A program made the translations under genes and the position numbers. Shown here piece after piece: positions 11,366 through 23,479 of a stretch of 64,000 nt of DNA; the stretch's first letter is position 1, and the number at the start of each line of letters is the position of its first letter. Location of the stretch: contig OU612067.1 in NCBI GenBank assembly GCA_914767715.1, positions 29,796,162-29,860,161 on the forward strand, in the 5' to 3' direction. The notes under the pieces are model-generated. The model was not told where the DNA came from and searched no databases. It was given only the letters and a program-made list of their open reading frames with translations. The stretch is from Membranipora membranacea. Its lineage: Eukaryota > Bryozoa > Gymnolaemata > Cheilostomatida > Membraniporidae.

Positions 11366-12889
11366 GGTCAGTTTTTAAACATGAAAGTTTTACAGTTTTT
11401 ATTATAATATTTTCATTTATTGTACAGTAGTGATATTTATAGGGAAATAGAACTCGCCTTATTATTTAATAATGGCACAGTATAACATTTGGTTGGATTT
11501 CTATACCATCACCTAATTGAGTTAAATGAATTAAATCCAGCATGCATGGCATCATTGACTAGAAAATATGACTTGTAGAAATAATACATGCATTGTTAAG
11601 TTGAATTGCTTTTAATGATTAAACTTGATAAGAATTAAAAGGCATGCTCTTGAGTCAAGTTTGTAACCTCGAACAAATGAGATCACCGTTAGATAAATAA
11701 GTCAGTGTCATATAGTGAGAATCATCATACCGAGCTCGTGAGCATAGATCTCAGTAGCGGAGAGTTAATGTGGTGACTCCATAACCTGGAATCCCACACA
11801 GTTACCAGGATGTTCGGCAGACCTTAGCATACAGTTACAATGTAACGGTCCCAAAATTTGAACATTATATACCAGTGTTCCCTGGTATCGAAATGCTAGC
11901 ATCATTTCCTTCCAAACTAGTTGTGAGTAGTGATGTCAAAATCAATCTGTGGCTTAGAAAAACTGCCAACTGTACTCCATGTGATATGTATATATTTTGT
12001 CATGCATTATTCATCTATTTTTGGCATCATTTCATTTCCTTATGTGTAAAAATTAGAAAACCACAGGCATTCGCCTAATAATAAGACACAGCTGATTATT
12101 TTGATAATAAGCATGAAACCACAGAATGAGGAAAAGTGCAGACAGTGTAGACAGATGAAATGTGAACAAGCACTGAATAAATTAACTGACGCAGCTCTGC
12201 TAATTATGTTCACAACAGAAGGCTACACGGAAGTAAGCAGACATCACATCAGATGAGGCTTAATTGGATTGAGTGTAATTTTGGTTGTTGCCAGCATACA
12301 TCATCAGTTGAATAGTTATTGTGGACATTTCATTATTTGAGAACACAGGAATTACCACATACCTGAAGATTCTTATATATTGATTGCAGCTGACATTCCT
12401 TTCAATACCACGATCACAGTATGTTTACTACAATATTAAACCTGTTGAATTATCAATCAAGCTCTCTACAAGGCAGACATTCTCGATGATCTAAGACTTA
12501 ACCACACTCAAAAATGCTGACCAAATAAATGAGCAAACAGCTAAGTCTTACTAAATCTTCAATAATTGTAACTACCTCCAGTTGATGTTGAGCTTGTGTG
12601 TCATCTACCAAGCTTTTGTTTACCTAGTTAGACATCCAGTGATAAGCTATGTGTTGTTTGTTTGTTTGTTTAATTGGTAGCTATCAATCCAACAATGCTT
12701 ACAGTTATAAGGGGTGAATTATAAAAACGCCCGTTCTAGAATATTGATTATTAAAAATTCAAAAAGTCTTCTCTTGTTAGGTTTTAAAAAATGATGCAAA
12801 GAAAATGTACACAAAAATGTTAAAACTATATTTTGGGCTAGCTAAAATAAAGTCAATCCGTTTTACAGTTCTGGTCTGGTCTGGTTCTT
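11366..12889. other. no gene recognised
   Basis: Intergenic or intronic AT-rich DNA with a short TTTG repeat near 12655-12672. The 11875-12078 open frame has no support. Confidence 0.4.
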
Positions 12890-13475
12890 TGCATAATAAA
12901 TGTCAGACTGTGCGCTGCTGACTGCATGTTTTGGCCTGCCAGATGGTTTGGTTGTCATACGTTCTCTGAGTGGGTGATCAATGTTCAGTCCAAATCTAGA
13001 CATATAAGTTGAGCACTGATCATCGAGTGCGGTGCACAATGGAATCTGTGCAGCTTCTATTTTGTCACTGTAATATTCAAGGTCATGGTATATTATTCGG
13101 AGTGCAAGCTTTTGACATTTCTCCAGATTTGATTTCTGCTGATCAGTTATAAATGGGTACCAGACTGGAGCTGCATGTCTAATGGTTAGAATTATCTGTG
13201 ATCTTTTTATATGTGTATCGGAGACTGTTTGTCAGACTGTTTGAGAATAAGCAGGCCGTGGATCTTTCTGTCGGCTGACTTCTTTTTTCGATGATATGCT
13301 CCGAGAAAGTCTGATGAGAATCAACTGTGACCTCTAGCAGTTTACTGTGTTGGACATTTTCTATTTCGGAGCTGTTTATTGTCAAATTACTGATCACTGT
13401 TAACTCTTTACGCAGGGAGATGGAGAGCGATTTAGTCTTCTGTGTGTTAAGCCGCAGCATATTATTGCTACCCGG
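12890..13475 (-). pseudogene. non-LTR reverse transcriptase C-terminal fragment
   Basis: Read on the minus strand, 13475 down to about 12890 gives the typical end of a CR1/jockey-type reverse transcriptase: LNTQKTKSLSISLRK, then ENVQHSKLLEVTVDSH, and after a frame change AAPVWYP and KCQKLALRIIY. The catalytic palm is missing and there are frame breaks, so this is a truncated relic. Its sequence differs from the elements at 16.6 and 35.5 kb, so it belongs to another family. Confidence 0.8.
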
Positions 13476-13926
13476 TTGGAGTACTGGTGACAGAGGGTTT
13501 GTAGCGGCGCTCTCAGAGAAACATATCCAGGACCCTCCCTACGTTGTAAAAATGCAATTAACTACTGCCTTATTCCCACTATGTCTAAATGGCCAGGATG
13601 ACTTTCAATCCACATTATATTGTTAATCATTTCACTGAGCAAGGAGTAAAGATCATACTTAGAATTAATTAACCATGCCATGTCTTGTTATATAAAGTGA
13701 TTTCATACCAGGAAAAAACGGCAACCAATTGTAGTTTTATTTGGATAAAAGTGCAATCAAATGAATGAATCATGACGTGTATAACAAGCTAGATAATGTG
13801 AAATCTTGAGAAAAAAGATTTAGCAGGATATAATTTTGGCAACAGATTGTGTTTTTAAGGTCGTTTAAAGATGTCATCATATAATTGACAGACCACAATG
13901 TTATCAGAACTTCCTTGTAATTTTAG
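13476..13926. other. upstream region of the Gly-rich peptide gene
   Basis: No coding sequence recognised. It separates the retrotransposon relic from the TATA box at 13927. Confidence 0.4.
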
Positions 13927-13934
13927 TATAAAAG
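13927..13934 (+). promoter_or_regulatory. TATA box of the Gly-rich peptide gene
   Basis: TATAAAAG lies 82 bp upstream of the ATG at 14009, a fitting distance for a short 5' UTR. Confidence 0.75.
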
Positions 13935-14008
13935 GCAGCAGCACTTAGTACTGACCACACAACTTTGTACAGAGTGACTTCTCCTGAAAGTTTAATAGTC
14001 TAATCGTC

Positions 14009-14948
14009 ATGGAGCTCCTGAGACTATTCTATATTACTTTCTTTGCTCTACTTGCTATAAGTTCTGCTCTATCTCTACAGAGATCAAAGCGACAATCTTA
14101 CACATGGTGAGTAGAGCTATCTCTATCTATGCGTGTGGCATAATACTGACCCTCTTCTACTGCATTGACTAATATACTCTAATGTATAATTATGATCTCA
14201 CCTGCTTGGATAGCAATTGTGATTATATTTGTTTATGATTTTCTTATCCTCACAGTTGATTTATAAAAGTCAGCATAGGAAAATGGAGCTAAAATGGGCT
14301 TATCTTAAAAACAAACTCAGCATAAATAAAATAAAACCCTTTGATTCAAGTTCAGGTTTTGGAGCTTATTTTGATACTTATTGCTCATTTATTTCACTTA
14401 CTAGGTATCATTGTGTATATGTTCCAATAGCTGCGACTCTGGTTTATTTTCTCTTTTTAGGAGCTCGGTTACACAGAGACCAATTCCCCAGTAAGTATTT
14501 CATGGGTTGATAATTTTTTGTAACATATCTCTCTATTATAAAGCATCTTTCTAGCTGTTTGCTTGTGCTTGATCAAGTAGTAAATGTTTGGAAAATGTAG
14601 CAGTCTGAATTTTTTTTTGTCAGGACATGTTCATGTATGTCACACAATTTCAACAAAAAATAACAAGCTGATTTAAAAATTATCACATTATTTCGTGTAA
14701 ACAGGCGGCTTACATACGGTCCACTCTGGATAGGCAGACCTCCAAGTCAGAACCCTTACCTTGGAAACTTCGGAGCTGGTACTAGACTGGGAAGTAACTC
14801 ATGGCTAGGTGGATCTCATCGTAACCAGGGAACTATCGGTTTCGGCGGCTCATCTAACAACAGGCGTCACAGCTGGTACGGTGGATACTCACCAAGAACT
14901 CGGTCCGGAGGTATCGGTTATTCCTACAGATTCGGGAAGAGACGATAG
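14009..14948 (+). CDS. cationic Gly-rich prepropeptide with C-terminal amidation signal
   Basis: Three exons: 14009-14106, a 30-nt microexon at 14461-14490, and 14705-14948. All borders are GT/AG, both introns are phase 2, and the sum is 372 nt (123 aa). Residues 1-22 form a clear signal peptide. A dibasic site (SKR, 26-28) follows, leaving a mature chain that starts with Gln29 and could cyclise to pyroglutamate. The mature part has about 18 Gly, many Arg, Ser, Tyr and Trp, no Cys and no Asp or Glu. It ends YSYRF-GKRR, the signal for trimming and amidation of the Phe. This resembles Gly-rich antimicrobial peptides; the RF-amide end also recalls neuropeptides. Family unknown. Skipping the microexon would keep the frame (113 aa). 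AATAAA follows at 15026-15031. Confidence 0.8.
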
Positions 14949-15025
14949 AATTATCATCTTCATGATGCACAACATGATAATATTATCAATTATTGCCAAA
15001 ACCAAATTGATCAATGAATACTGAG

Positions 15026-15031
15026 AATAAA
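15026..15031 (+). terminator. poly(A) signal of the Gly-rich peptide gene
   Basis: AATAAA, 78 nt after the stop codon. Confidence 0.75.
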
Positions 15032-16560
15032 CAATATCTAATATTGAATTCCAATGTAATTCTATACCACTTTAAAACTGTACTTTATGCTGATGATTTC
15101 ATTATCATCTTATGTTATTTTTAAGTGACCCTTTTTCTTAAAACGTTATGCTGTGCCTATTGCTATTTCGCTGAATCAAAACTTGTTATTCAATATAGTA
15201 CAGTGTGACTCAAATGCCAAAATATAAGTTTTACAACCTTTAAAATTTGCCAACAGAATAAAGAACTTCCCATCAGCTAATCTAACATTGTGTAATTACT
15301 TAGTCCGAGCCAATGCAGGAGTTCATCTGGTATATGTTAATAATTTTGAGGTCAAATCATATCATGACATTCATTGGAACAGACAGACAACTCATTGATT
15401 GATGCTGCTAGGATTTCATTCATGAAGTTAGCTGAAAAATCTGAAAGAAGTAATTGAAGTTCTGTCCCCTTGTCCGAAGAGAAGATAACTCAGTACATAT
15501 TTTTCATTCATCTTATTACTAACTACATTAATAGCATCACAAATTTTTGTGATCCTATGTTAAAATTTTCAGAATTTATGTTACAACATGTCAACAAGTT
15601 CATTTGAATTCAGGAGGGAAAACTTCTTTATCTTGAATAACGATCCTTTCGATCAAGTTGGATCAATTTGATCTCCGTCCATAGTCGTGTATGTTCTATG
15701 GATATTTTGACAGCTAGATAATTCTCACCCCTTTTATGCTTAATTGATATATGAAGAAAATTATCTATGTCCATGTAAACATTGCTCAGCTCAGTTAAGA
15801 TGTGTGACAGGGGCATTTTTGATATTTGATATGAGAAATGTGTGTCTTGAATGGTGACATGGACAGTCCATATTTCCATTTGATTTTTAAAAACTGTTTT
15901 TCCTGATGTTGCTGGGGATGTTTCTGGTTTTTTGGTAACTGTTGAGCTACGTTTGAACAAGGCACAACAGATTTGCCTGAGCTAAATTCATAACTGATAA
16001 AAAACATGGTGGAATGTCGTTTAGCCACAGTTCAATTAAGATCCTTTTTAGAGATTTTGAACAGCAATAGATCTATCCTTATCCTTTTTATTTGGGTCTT
16101 ATCTTATCACTGAGGGATCATGACATCATTTCCAGTTCCTATTATTTTCTTACACCATATATTTCTTGGCTGTGTGCGCCATAGTTCTGTAGGTAATATT
16201 AACATAAATGTAACATTAGCTGCTTTATTTGTGACGGAGCTGAGTGCTATAACTCTTTTCATTGAAAATTTGCCTCCAGTTGGTTGATTCATTGCTAACA
16301 TGGACAGGAATATATTCAGATCTTCTAGCATAATTAGATGCGTCCTGTCCTGTCGTTTTTTTGTTGGTATTTGATCATGTTCTAATATTGTAAAGTGTCC
16401 CAGGGACAGTTTACAATATTTGATGTCATCTTCATTGGCCTCCTTTTTTAAAATTACCCCTGTGTGAAGCGAAACGAAATAATGGCATAATGTCAAGAAG
16501 AAGACAATCATACCCAATAAATCCGAGAGTGGAGTTTCACTTAGCCACCACATTGGTAAT
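15032..16560. other. unassigned; two minus-strand open frames
   Basis: Minus-strand frames of 110 codons (15628-15960) and 148 codons (16107-16553) are longer than most in the window. They have no recognisable domain, promoter or convincing splice sites. They could be relics of a gene or element, or chance. I do not call them genes. Confidence 0.3.
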
Positions 16561-16569
16561 GTGGTAATT

Positions 16570-18400
16570 CAAGCTGATCTTGGGGTCAGGAGTAATCCTA
16601 GATACTTGATATGCTGTGCTTTCGGGATTTTAGTGCCGTGTAGGTGTAGTTTACTGTTACTTGGTTGGCCTTTTCTAGTGGACACAATGTGTTGGCACTT
16701 GGAGGGGTGGAGCTCTATGTCCCATTGATATTCGCAGTGTTCTGATTTGGTGAGATTTTCATGGAGAGTGTTGTAGTTTGATGCAGAATTGTAGGCTATT
16801 GTATCGTCTGCTCACTGATGACTTGAGGTTGTCTGGGAGGTCATTGATGTAGACTAAAAACATCGCTGGTCCGATGACAGACCTCTGTAGAACGCCTGAT
16901 GTTACTGCAGCTTCATCATTGATCACAGCATTTTGGCTACGCCCTCTGATTAAGTCGCCGATCCAGGACATGAATTGGTAGTTGACACCGTATGATGCAA
17001 GTTTTTAAAGTAGCTTGGCGTGGTTGACTCTATCAAAAGTTTTACTAAAGTCTGAAACACACGCTTTTGTGTCCTAGCCTTTGACCAGTTAGGTGGTGAT
17101 ATTGCTTTTTATCTCAGTCAGCTGCGAAACCCATGCTGGTTGGGATGGAAGATGTTGTGTTCCTCTGCGAATGTCATCAGCTGGCTGGTAAGGATGTGTT
17201 CCATTATCTTACTGCATATACAGGTAAGGCTTACAGGTCTACAATTTGCAGCTGTGGTCTTCTCTCCCTTCTTGTAGATGGGGCATACAACAGCTTTTTT
17301 CCAATCTTCAGGGACACTGCCACTGTCCAGTGAGTTCTGGAATAGGGTGGTGATAGGGTCAGCGATGATGTTCGTTAGCTCTTTCAAGACTCTAGGGCTG
17401 ATACTGTTTTGACCTGAGGCATTGTATGGGTTTGGAGTTCGCAGTTGTTTATGAGCTTCATTCCTAAATATGACAATGTCTCTCATGGTGTAATTGAGTG
17501 GTAATACAAGATAGTCTTCTCCTTCTGAGGGTTTAGAGAAGACAGAACAACTTTTCAGAATTTCAGCCCTTTCTTTAGGGTATGTCACCAGTTGTTTGTC
17601 TTTCCTATCAGTGGTCTTCTTCATTTTGCCAGAACATGTGTGTTTGATGTAGGTCCAGAAGCGCTTGTAGAGTTCTTCCGGAGACTTTTATCTTGGTCAG
17701 TGAATATTATACTGACGTACTCAGCATTTTGCTTCTGTAGAATTTTCTGGACGACATGGCGGTAGGCATTGTATCGTTTCTCTGGATGTGTTGTGCCCAT
17801 TATTTTGCATTCCCGGTACAGAGGTTTCTTCTTTCAATAAATGGTGTAGCTGTTTTGAGAACAAAGACTGTGAGTCCATGCAATTTGTCATTCATTCTGG
17901 TATGAACAACTGCATCAACTGATGTTATTCAAGAGTCGGTCTGGGGTTGAGTAAGCTCGCTCTACGCGTTCCATGATTGGTGTCGGATGGTCCTTCATTG
18001 CAGTCCAATCCCCCTTGTGTTAGAGCCATATCTTCCTCTGGGGCTGTTTGCGATTGTTTGGCATCACAGTTAGTTCAAGGTACACCACCCCATGGTCGCT
18101 TATGCCTGCTCTGTCAAATTTTTGACAAGTAGAAGACCTTCTTTGTGGGATGTAGAACACTTTGTTCAAAGTTGTCTAATAGGTCTACAAATTCGATGTG
18201 CTGGACAACATTCTGTGAGCCTGTCTGCAGTGAAAGGTTAGACCACACCCATCCTGGTAAATTGAAGTCCCCTCCAATGACCAGAGCTCAGAGTTTGTTA
18301 GCTGGTTCAGGGATTTCCGGAGATGAGCAATGAAGGTTTTATCTGACTCATAAGGCCTATAACACGCAGATAATTATATGTACCGGTGACCATCACAATG
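16570..18400 (-). pseudogene. decayed non-LTR retrotransposon, endonuclease and reverse transcriptase
   Basis: Transcribed on the minus strand. Near 18290-18240 is an endonuclease signature (GGDFNLPGWVWS). At 17624-17118 is the start of the reverse transcriptase (SGQNSISPRVLKEL, GSVPEDWKKAVVCPIYKKG, NCRPVSLT, and HGFRS at the end). At 16971-16759 is the palm (VIGPAMFLVYINDLP). From about 16800 to 16570 the reading continues past the catalytic aspartates (AYNSASNYNTLHENL, HIKYLGLLL). There are several stops and frameshifts, and the 3' end is missing. It resembles CR1/jockey-type elements and differs from the families at 13 and 36 kb. Confidence 0.85.
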
Positions 18401-19463
18401 GATTTTTACCTACAGTATTTCCGCCTAAGACTTGATCTAAACTTTGGTGCTAGATATGGAAGAGTACACTGTGATCATCACACCGCCATGGGTTCCATTC
18501 TTCCAGTCCCTCCTATAAATGTTATAGAAGTCACTTTCCAGTTTGCTGTTACCTGTTGACTCATAGAGCCAGGACCCTGTGGCTATGATCACATGAGGCA
18601 AAGAAACTTGTTTGCTAAAACACCACTATGTGCTAGTATCACTGGAATCACAAATCTATAATTTGAATAATTAAAATTGTTTAGCTATGGATAGATGTAT
18701 TTATACGAAGAAAAACAAGGCACGATGCTGAGAATTTTCCGACCACAATCGCTTTGCAACATTCGAAATAAAGCGTTGAAGAAATTGGTAGAGGTTACCA
18801 AAAGTTGTCCCCTCTTATACCAGGACAGCACAACTCCGACCCTCAAAAAAATATCAAAGGGCAGACCTGTCTTATCCGTTTCATTACTCAGTGTCTATTT
18901 TCATGTAAGTACACCTGCTGCTCAGCTAGTTGTGGCTGTGCGGTTTCTTAAAGCTGATATAGCGACCAGCCGGGAACCCTCGTGGCTGGAGAACAAAGGT
19001 ATTTCCTTGATAGTTGTGCCAGCTTTGGTAATACAGCTGTGTTTCTGTGCCACCATACAAGAGGGTCTCATCTAGACTGTTCATGTACATCTCAACTTTT
19101 TCCTTGACTTTCTCCCTGGGCTCTTCACATCTTCTTAAATAAGATATCAGTCTTGACAGCATCTTGCCTAGAAGTCAACCTCTTTGTATCGGTCCAAGAC
19201 AAGACCTTGCTATACTAATTTAGCAATGGATAACATTATAAGGATATGAAAAATAGTGCTCTAGTTCATAACTTCATTTAGAAAATCCAATCAATCTTTG
19301 CGTATCATACAACATTTATTTCAAACCTCACCACTTAGTATAATAGCTGTTTCCTGTCATCAGCAAAGATACTATGTATAGTAGTTTAAGTCCTGGCTGG
19401 CTCTTGTTGATAGGATACACAAGATAAAGATTTAGCCTTACATTAAACATTGTGAATTATTAT
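18401..19463. other. no gene recognised
   Basis: A 126-codon plus frame (18695-19075) and a 78-codon minus frame (18926-19162) overlap each other. Neither shows a known domain. The minus one has an even, charged N-terminal half and may be a relic. Confidence 0.3.
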
Positions 19464-19800
19464 TTATGATACTTCACAGCACACCACAGTTTTACCACCA
19501 CTACTACCTGTATGTACATACAAACTAAAATCTACCTGGATCTGTTCTAGTTGCCTTCTGGAAGCTCTTTTCTCTCTATCATCATAACTAATGATTTTTT
19601 CACTGCATTGTGAAGGATGTCCAATACATGGTAGACGCAAAATCTCCATACCTGCTATGGCTATTTTCATATTGACTGCATTATCTGCGGTCCAACTTGA
19701 CATGTTATCTCCGTACACTGATTTCACTGGAGAATAAGTGGTCAAGATGTCGCATGTTCTTGTCACCTTCTGTGTCGGCCCAGTCTATGGAAAAAACTTA
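19464..19800 (-). pseudogene. hAT transposase fragment
   Basis: A minus-strand frame contains SSWTADNAVNMKIAIAG followed by LRLPCIGHPSQC. This matches the block around the second catalytic Asp in hAT-family transposases (T-DNA-N, then C-x2-H). The rest of the RNase H-like core, the BED finger and the dimerisation domain are not visible. It is a short relic. It is not adjacent to the hAT-type MITEs, and any link to them is speculative. Confidence 0.5.
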
Positions 19801-22106
19801 AATTTTTGTTGCCTATGGTGTCTACAGTTTACCTTGGGGTGAAAAAGTCACAAATATAACTTTGCTAGAGCATTTACATTTACCGGTTCCATTACATAAA
19901 CATAAAATTTTCCGATAAATGACTCAATCAAAATAATAATATCAGATGTCACAGTTATTCACTATTTGGCCCTACTCGCAATCTTAATGCAGAATAGTAT
20001 ATTTCGCCTGTCACCCTCCTTCGCAACGATTTCCTTTGTACAGTGAAAGACTGAAAAATAAAAAAAGATAAAATCAGTGATGACATCTGTATCAGTCACT
20101 ATAATACTGTCAGGGATATTGTCAATTAAAGTGTACAGCCCATCATCATTGTGATTGTTTGCTTTCACAAGAGTATGTGTCTGTTGTAACATTGTGTAAG
20201 TTATCTGCTTCACACTGTTTTATCATTTTACTTGGTGTGCACAGGCAATCCAACAGTTGCGATAATTCAATGCTACATGATTGCATGGATAGATAGATGA
20301 GCCTTTGGTGAAATTAAATAGCAGGTTAACTTTGTCTGGAGACTGGCATGTCAGAGACATGCTGCTGCTTAAAGCAGTTGTCACTACACTTTGTCTTGCT
20401 TAGAGTTGCCATTGAGTACCAGTCTGTGAAGGGCCTACTCTTTAGCCTGTTGAAGAGTTTTGTTAGAATTAGATGAGACTATTACCTGAGATACAACCAC
20501 CGCAGTCTCCCTCTAGAACAGCACCACATATTCATTTGAAATGTGAATTTAGCCCACCATGAGTTGTGGAGCTATATAATAATTAGCTGAGACTGGTGTA
20601 ATAGATGAATGTTGTTGCCTTGTGGCATGCATTATTGAACTAAGACTGATTCACTACCATTTTGCAAAGGTCCTGATTTGGTTTCGGCTAAGTATGTGCA
20701 AGACCAAAGGAAATGTTTCTTAGTCTTAGATTTCTCTTCTTGAGTTAATCTGCGATTACTCTTACTTTCATTCTTCCCTATCTAGTTAGTTTATACATAC
20801 AATCTTGTCTAACCTTCAAGTGACCTCTCCTGGGTTGATGTTAGACCAATGAGATTAGGGCATATTAGGCACAGGGCTTTCTATCGTAATCCAGTTTAAG
20901 ATCAAAGTAAGATTACAAAGATTAATCTTATTGACTTTAATATTGCAATAATCATGTTAATCCTCCAAATTACCCAAATAATTCCAAGCCCTAGTTGTTT
21001 GTACCTAATACCTGAGGTGCTTATAGGTTATATGTACGCTCTGTGACACCCGAATAAAATGCTGTGTTTTGGAGACTGCTCTGACAAATGTAAGAAGCTG
21101 GGTAACAAATGCACTTTTTATCCAGACTATTTGATACTAATTTATGAATGTATCAGTAATGTGACTTATTGATTATTGTATATGTGAGCTTGCACTATAC
21201 AAAAGTTACCAGTGCATCATAGGTCAATAAGTAGAACATTTAATACGAAATGAAATGTAGAACATAACGTTTATACAATGAAGATCAAATCTAATTATTG
21301 TATTGTGACACCCAAGGTGTAAAAATGAGAGGCACTTGTCATCAAATATCATAATTATCACATTATCACTAATAATAACTATTTTGATCATTTATTGTTC
21401 AGTGAAGCTGAAAGTGTACTATGCAATCCGGAGACCTTTTCATTGTAGCTGTAGAAATCATAAATATTTAATGATGACAAATTTGCACTTTTTTCATGAC
21501 CAAAGCGTGACAATAGTCATAATAAATACTGATTATTCCGGCAGCAGTTTGACGTCAGAGTAGCTGTCAGTGTTACGTACTTTTAATTTAATAACACTCT
21601 GTACATGTAAATGCATAATCTGAGGTCAGTAAATTGTTGCTTATATATTGCATATATCTGTATACAGTATATAATGGTGCGGAAAGAAAGTGACGTGAGA
21701 AAACTAATGCCATTTCATCACACATACTGGATTTAAATTCGTTCCTCATGAGAAACTATTGCGAACTAGTAAGAAGCAAAAATGGCCATTTCATACTTCA
21801 ATTTTAGAAATCTCATTCACATCAACAAATTCTTTTGTCTTTGGTCATTCATCCAATTGAATGAGTAAACAGTTCCAACTTCGTCAAGCGTTTTTGTATT
21901 TTGTATGATTGAAGTTATTTGACAAATCCTTGCATACTAACTCAAGGTATTTTCTGTATTTGACTATTAGCCTCACGCTGAATACAATTACACTAGACGC
22001 TGTATTACTTGTTTCGTGGAATGTCAGGTCTAAGTGTAAAGTCACACCAAGTGAACAGCTCAAAATGTGACTGGATTTGAAAGATAAACTTCACATTTTT
22101 AGTGGT
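19801..22106. other. no gene recognised
   Basis: Long AT-rich intergenic stretch. Short frames at 19962-20213 and 21336-21563 have no support. Confidence 0.45.
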
Positions 22107-22115
22107 TTATATAGC
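22107..22115 (+). promoter_or_regulatory. TATA box of the protease-domain gene
   Basis: TTTATATAG lies about 70 bp upstream of the first ATG (22182), with an in-frame TAG at 22155 between them. Confidence 0.5.
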
Positions 22116-22181
22116 TTTTATTTATTCTTAGCGAAAGACTTTATTCAAGGATTATAGACTGTTATTGGCAATCTGACAATC

Positions 22182-23349
22182 ATGCCTCTCACATACCACC
22201 ATGAGAGACTATCACACTTACAGCTACAGGTGATCTTCTGGTTGATTGTCATTGTTACTACTGTCTCATCCTGTTGTCTCCACACTCTTACTCACCGTAT
22301 CAAACAAGATATAAGAGGTAAGGACACTTGATAGTCTTATGAGGAACTAGATTAGCCAGGACACTTCCTAGATTATGATCATGATGCATCGAACAGGGTC
22401 TATTGTGGTATAATTTCCTAAAAATATACACATTTGTCTATTAAGAGAGGGCAACAAACACCAAATCTGTGAAACACTGATTAAGAAAGTTAAATTTTAT
22501 ACCCAATTCAAATTAATGTTGTTATTTACAGATTGCTACAAACCTAAGTTTAGAAACTTAACATCAGCCTCAATCTGCCTGGAGGACTTTTGCTCTCCAA
22601 GAAAAGAACACATAAAAGTTCAGGATGTACATCCTAGACGAAAGCACATGGAGAGACCTTCTCGCCTATCTCCTAATCTCAATAATCTTCATAGTCCGTC
22701 TCAAAGACAGCTCGGTCACAGTCTGGGTACTACTGTTACTCAGAAGTCTTACCGCAGGGACAGAAGTGGTTCTGTATTACCAATATCTAAAGTGAAACCA
22801 TTCAATCGCAGCGGTAGCATAACTGTATTCTATGATGGTGGCTCGGACGCTACGTACATTACTCATAAAATGGTCAAAAAATTGAATGCTAAAAAGGTAG
22901 TTGGCCCCATAGGTCTAGGAATTACAATGATGGGTAGTTCTCAGACTCAGTATAGCACAGATATATATGAGGTTGATCTAAGTTCAGTGACCGGATTTAA
23001 GGTGACTGTACGTGCCTACGGTATAGAAAAGATCATCGGACCAGTGTCACTGTTAGATTACACTTTACTCCAAACTCTTTTTCCTCTTGTAGATATAAGT
23101 ACCGTATCTAGGGGTTCTCAAGTTGACATGTTACTAGGTGTAGACTATTTTGGTTACCATCCCAAATCAGAGATAGTTCAAGCAGGAGACCATCTGAGCA
23201 TTATGAGAGGTGTACTAGGTGACTGTTTACAAGGTAGTCATCCCGAGTTAGTCTATAACACAAAATACACTAAGAAAGTAAAGTTAAAAGATAAAGATGG
23301 TCTGCTAAAGCAGCAGTTTGATATGGATATGGCTATGACCCCTTCATAG
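22182..23349 (+). CDS. membrane-anchored retropepsin-like protein, possibly domesticated from a BEL/Pao element
   Basis: Two exons, 22182-22317 and 22532-23349, join in phase 1 across a GTAAGG donor and a TTTACAG acceptor to give 317 aa. Residues about 16-33 are strongly hydrophobic (VIFWLIVIVTTVSS), suggesting a signal peptide or type II anchor; a basic linker follows. The C-terminal two thirds match the aspartic protease region of BEL/Pao polyproteins: FYDGGSDATYI at 145-155 is the catalytic loop (D-G-G rather than the usual D-S/T-G), VDMLLGVDYF at 243-252 is the second conserved block, and LQGSHPEL follows. There is no RT, RNase H, integrase or LTR around it, and the frame ends cleanly. 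AATAAA follows at 23471. Retropepsins act as dimers; whether the D-G-G loop is active is open. Alternative: a 5'-truncated transposon fragment that by chance follows a splice acceptor. Confidence 0.65.
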
Positions 23350-23470
23350 GTCACATGACTGATGATTTTCTGCACCTGCTGTGCAAGCATTTGATATTAT
23401 TAGTATGATTAACAAAGCCCATGTAATCTGTGATATTCTTCATCAATCTACAGTATTGACTCCTGTGGCA

Positions 23471-23476
23471 AATAAA
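23471..23476 (+). terminator. poly(A) signal of the protease-domain gene
   Basis: AATAAA, about 120 nt after the stop codon. Confidence 0.6.
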
Positions 23477-23479
23477 CAT

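Noticed and set aside
15628-16553. Minus-strand frames of 110 and 148 codons as a possible gene
   Set aside because: No recognisable motif, no start context and no convincing splice link; left as unassigned sequence.
18695-19162. 126-codon plus frame and 78-codon minus frame
   Set aside because: They shadow each other and neither matches a family I know.
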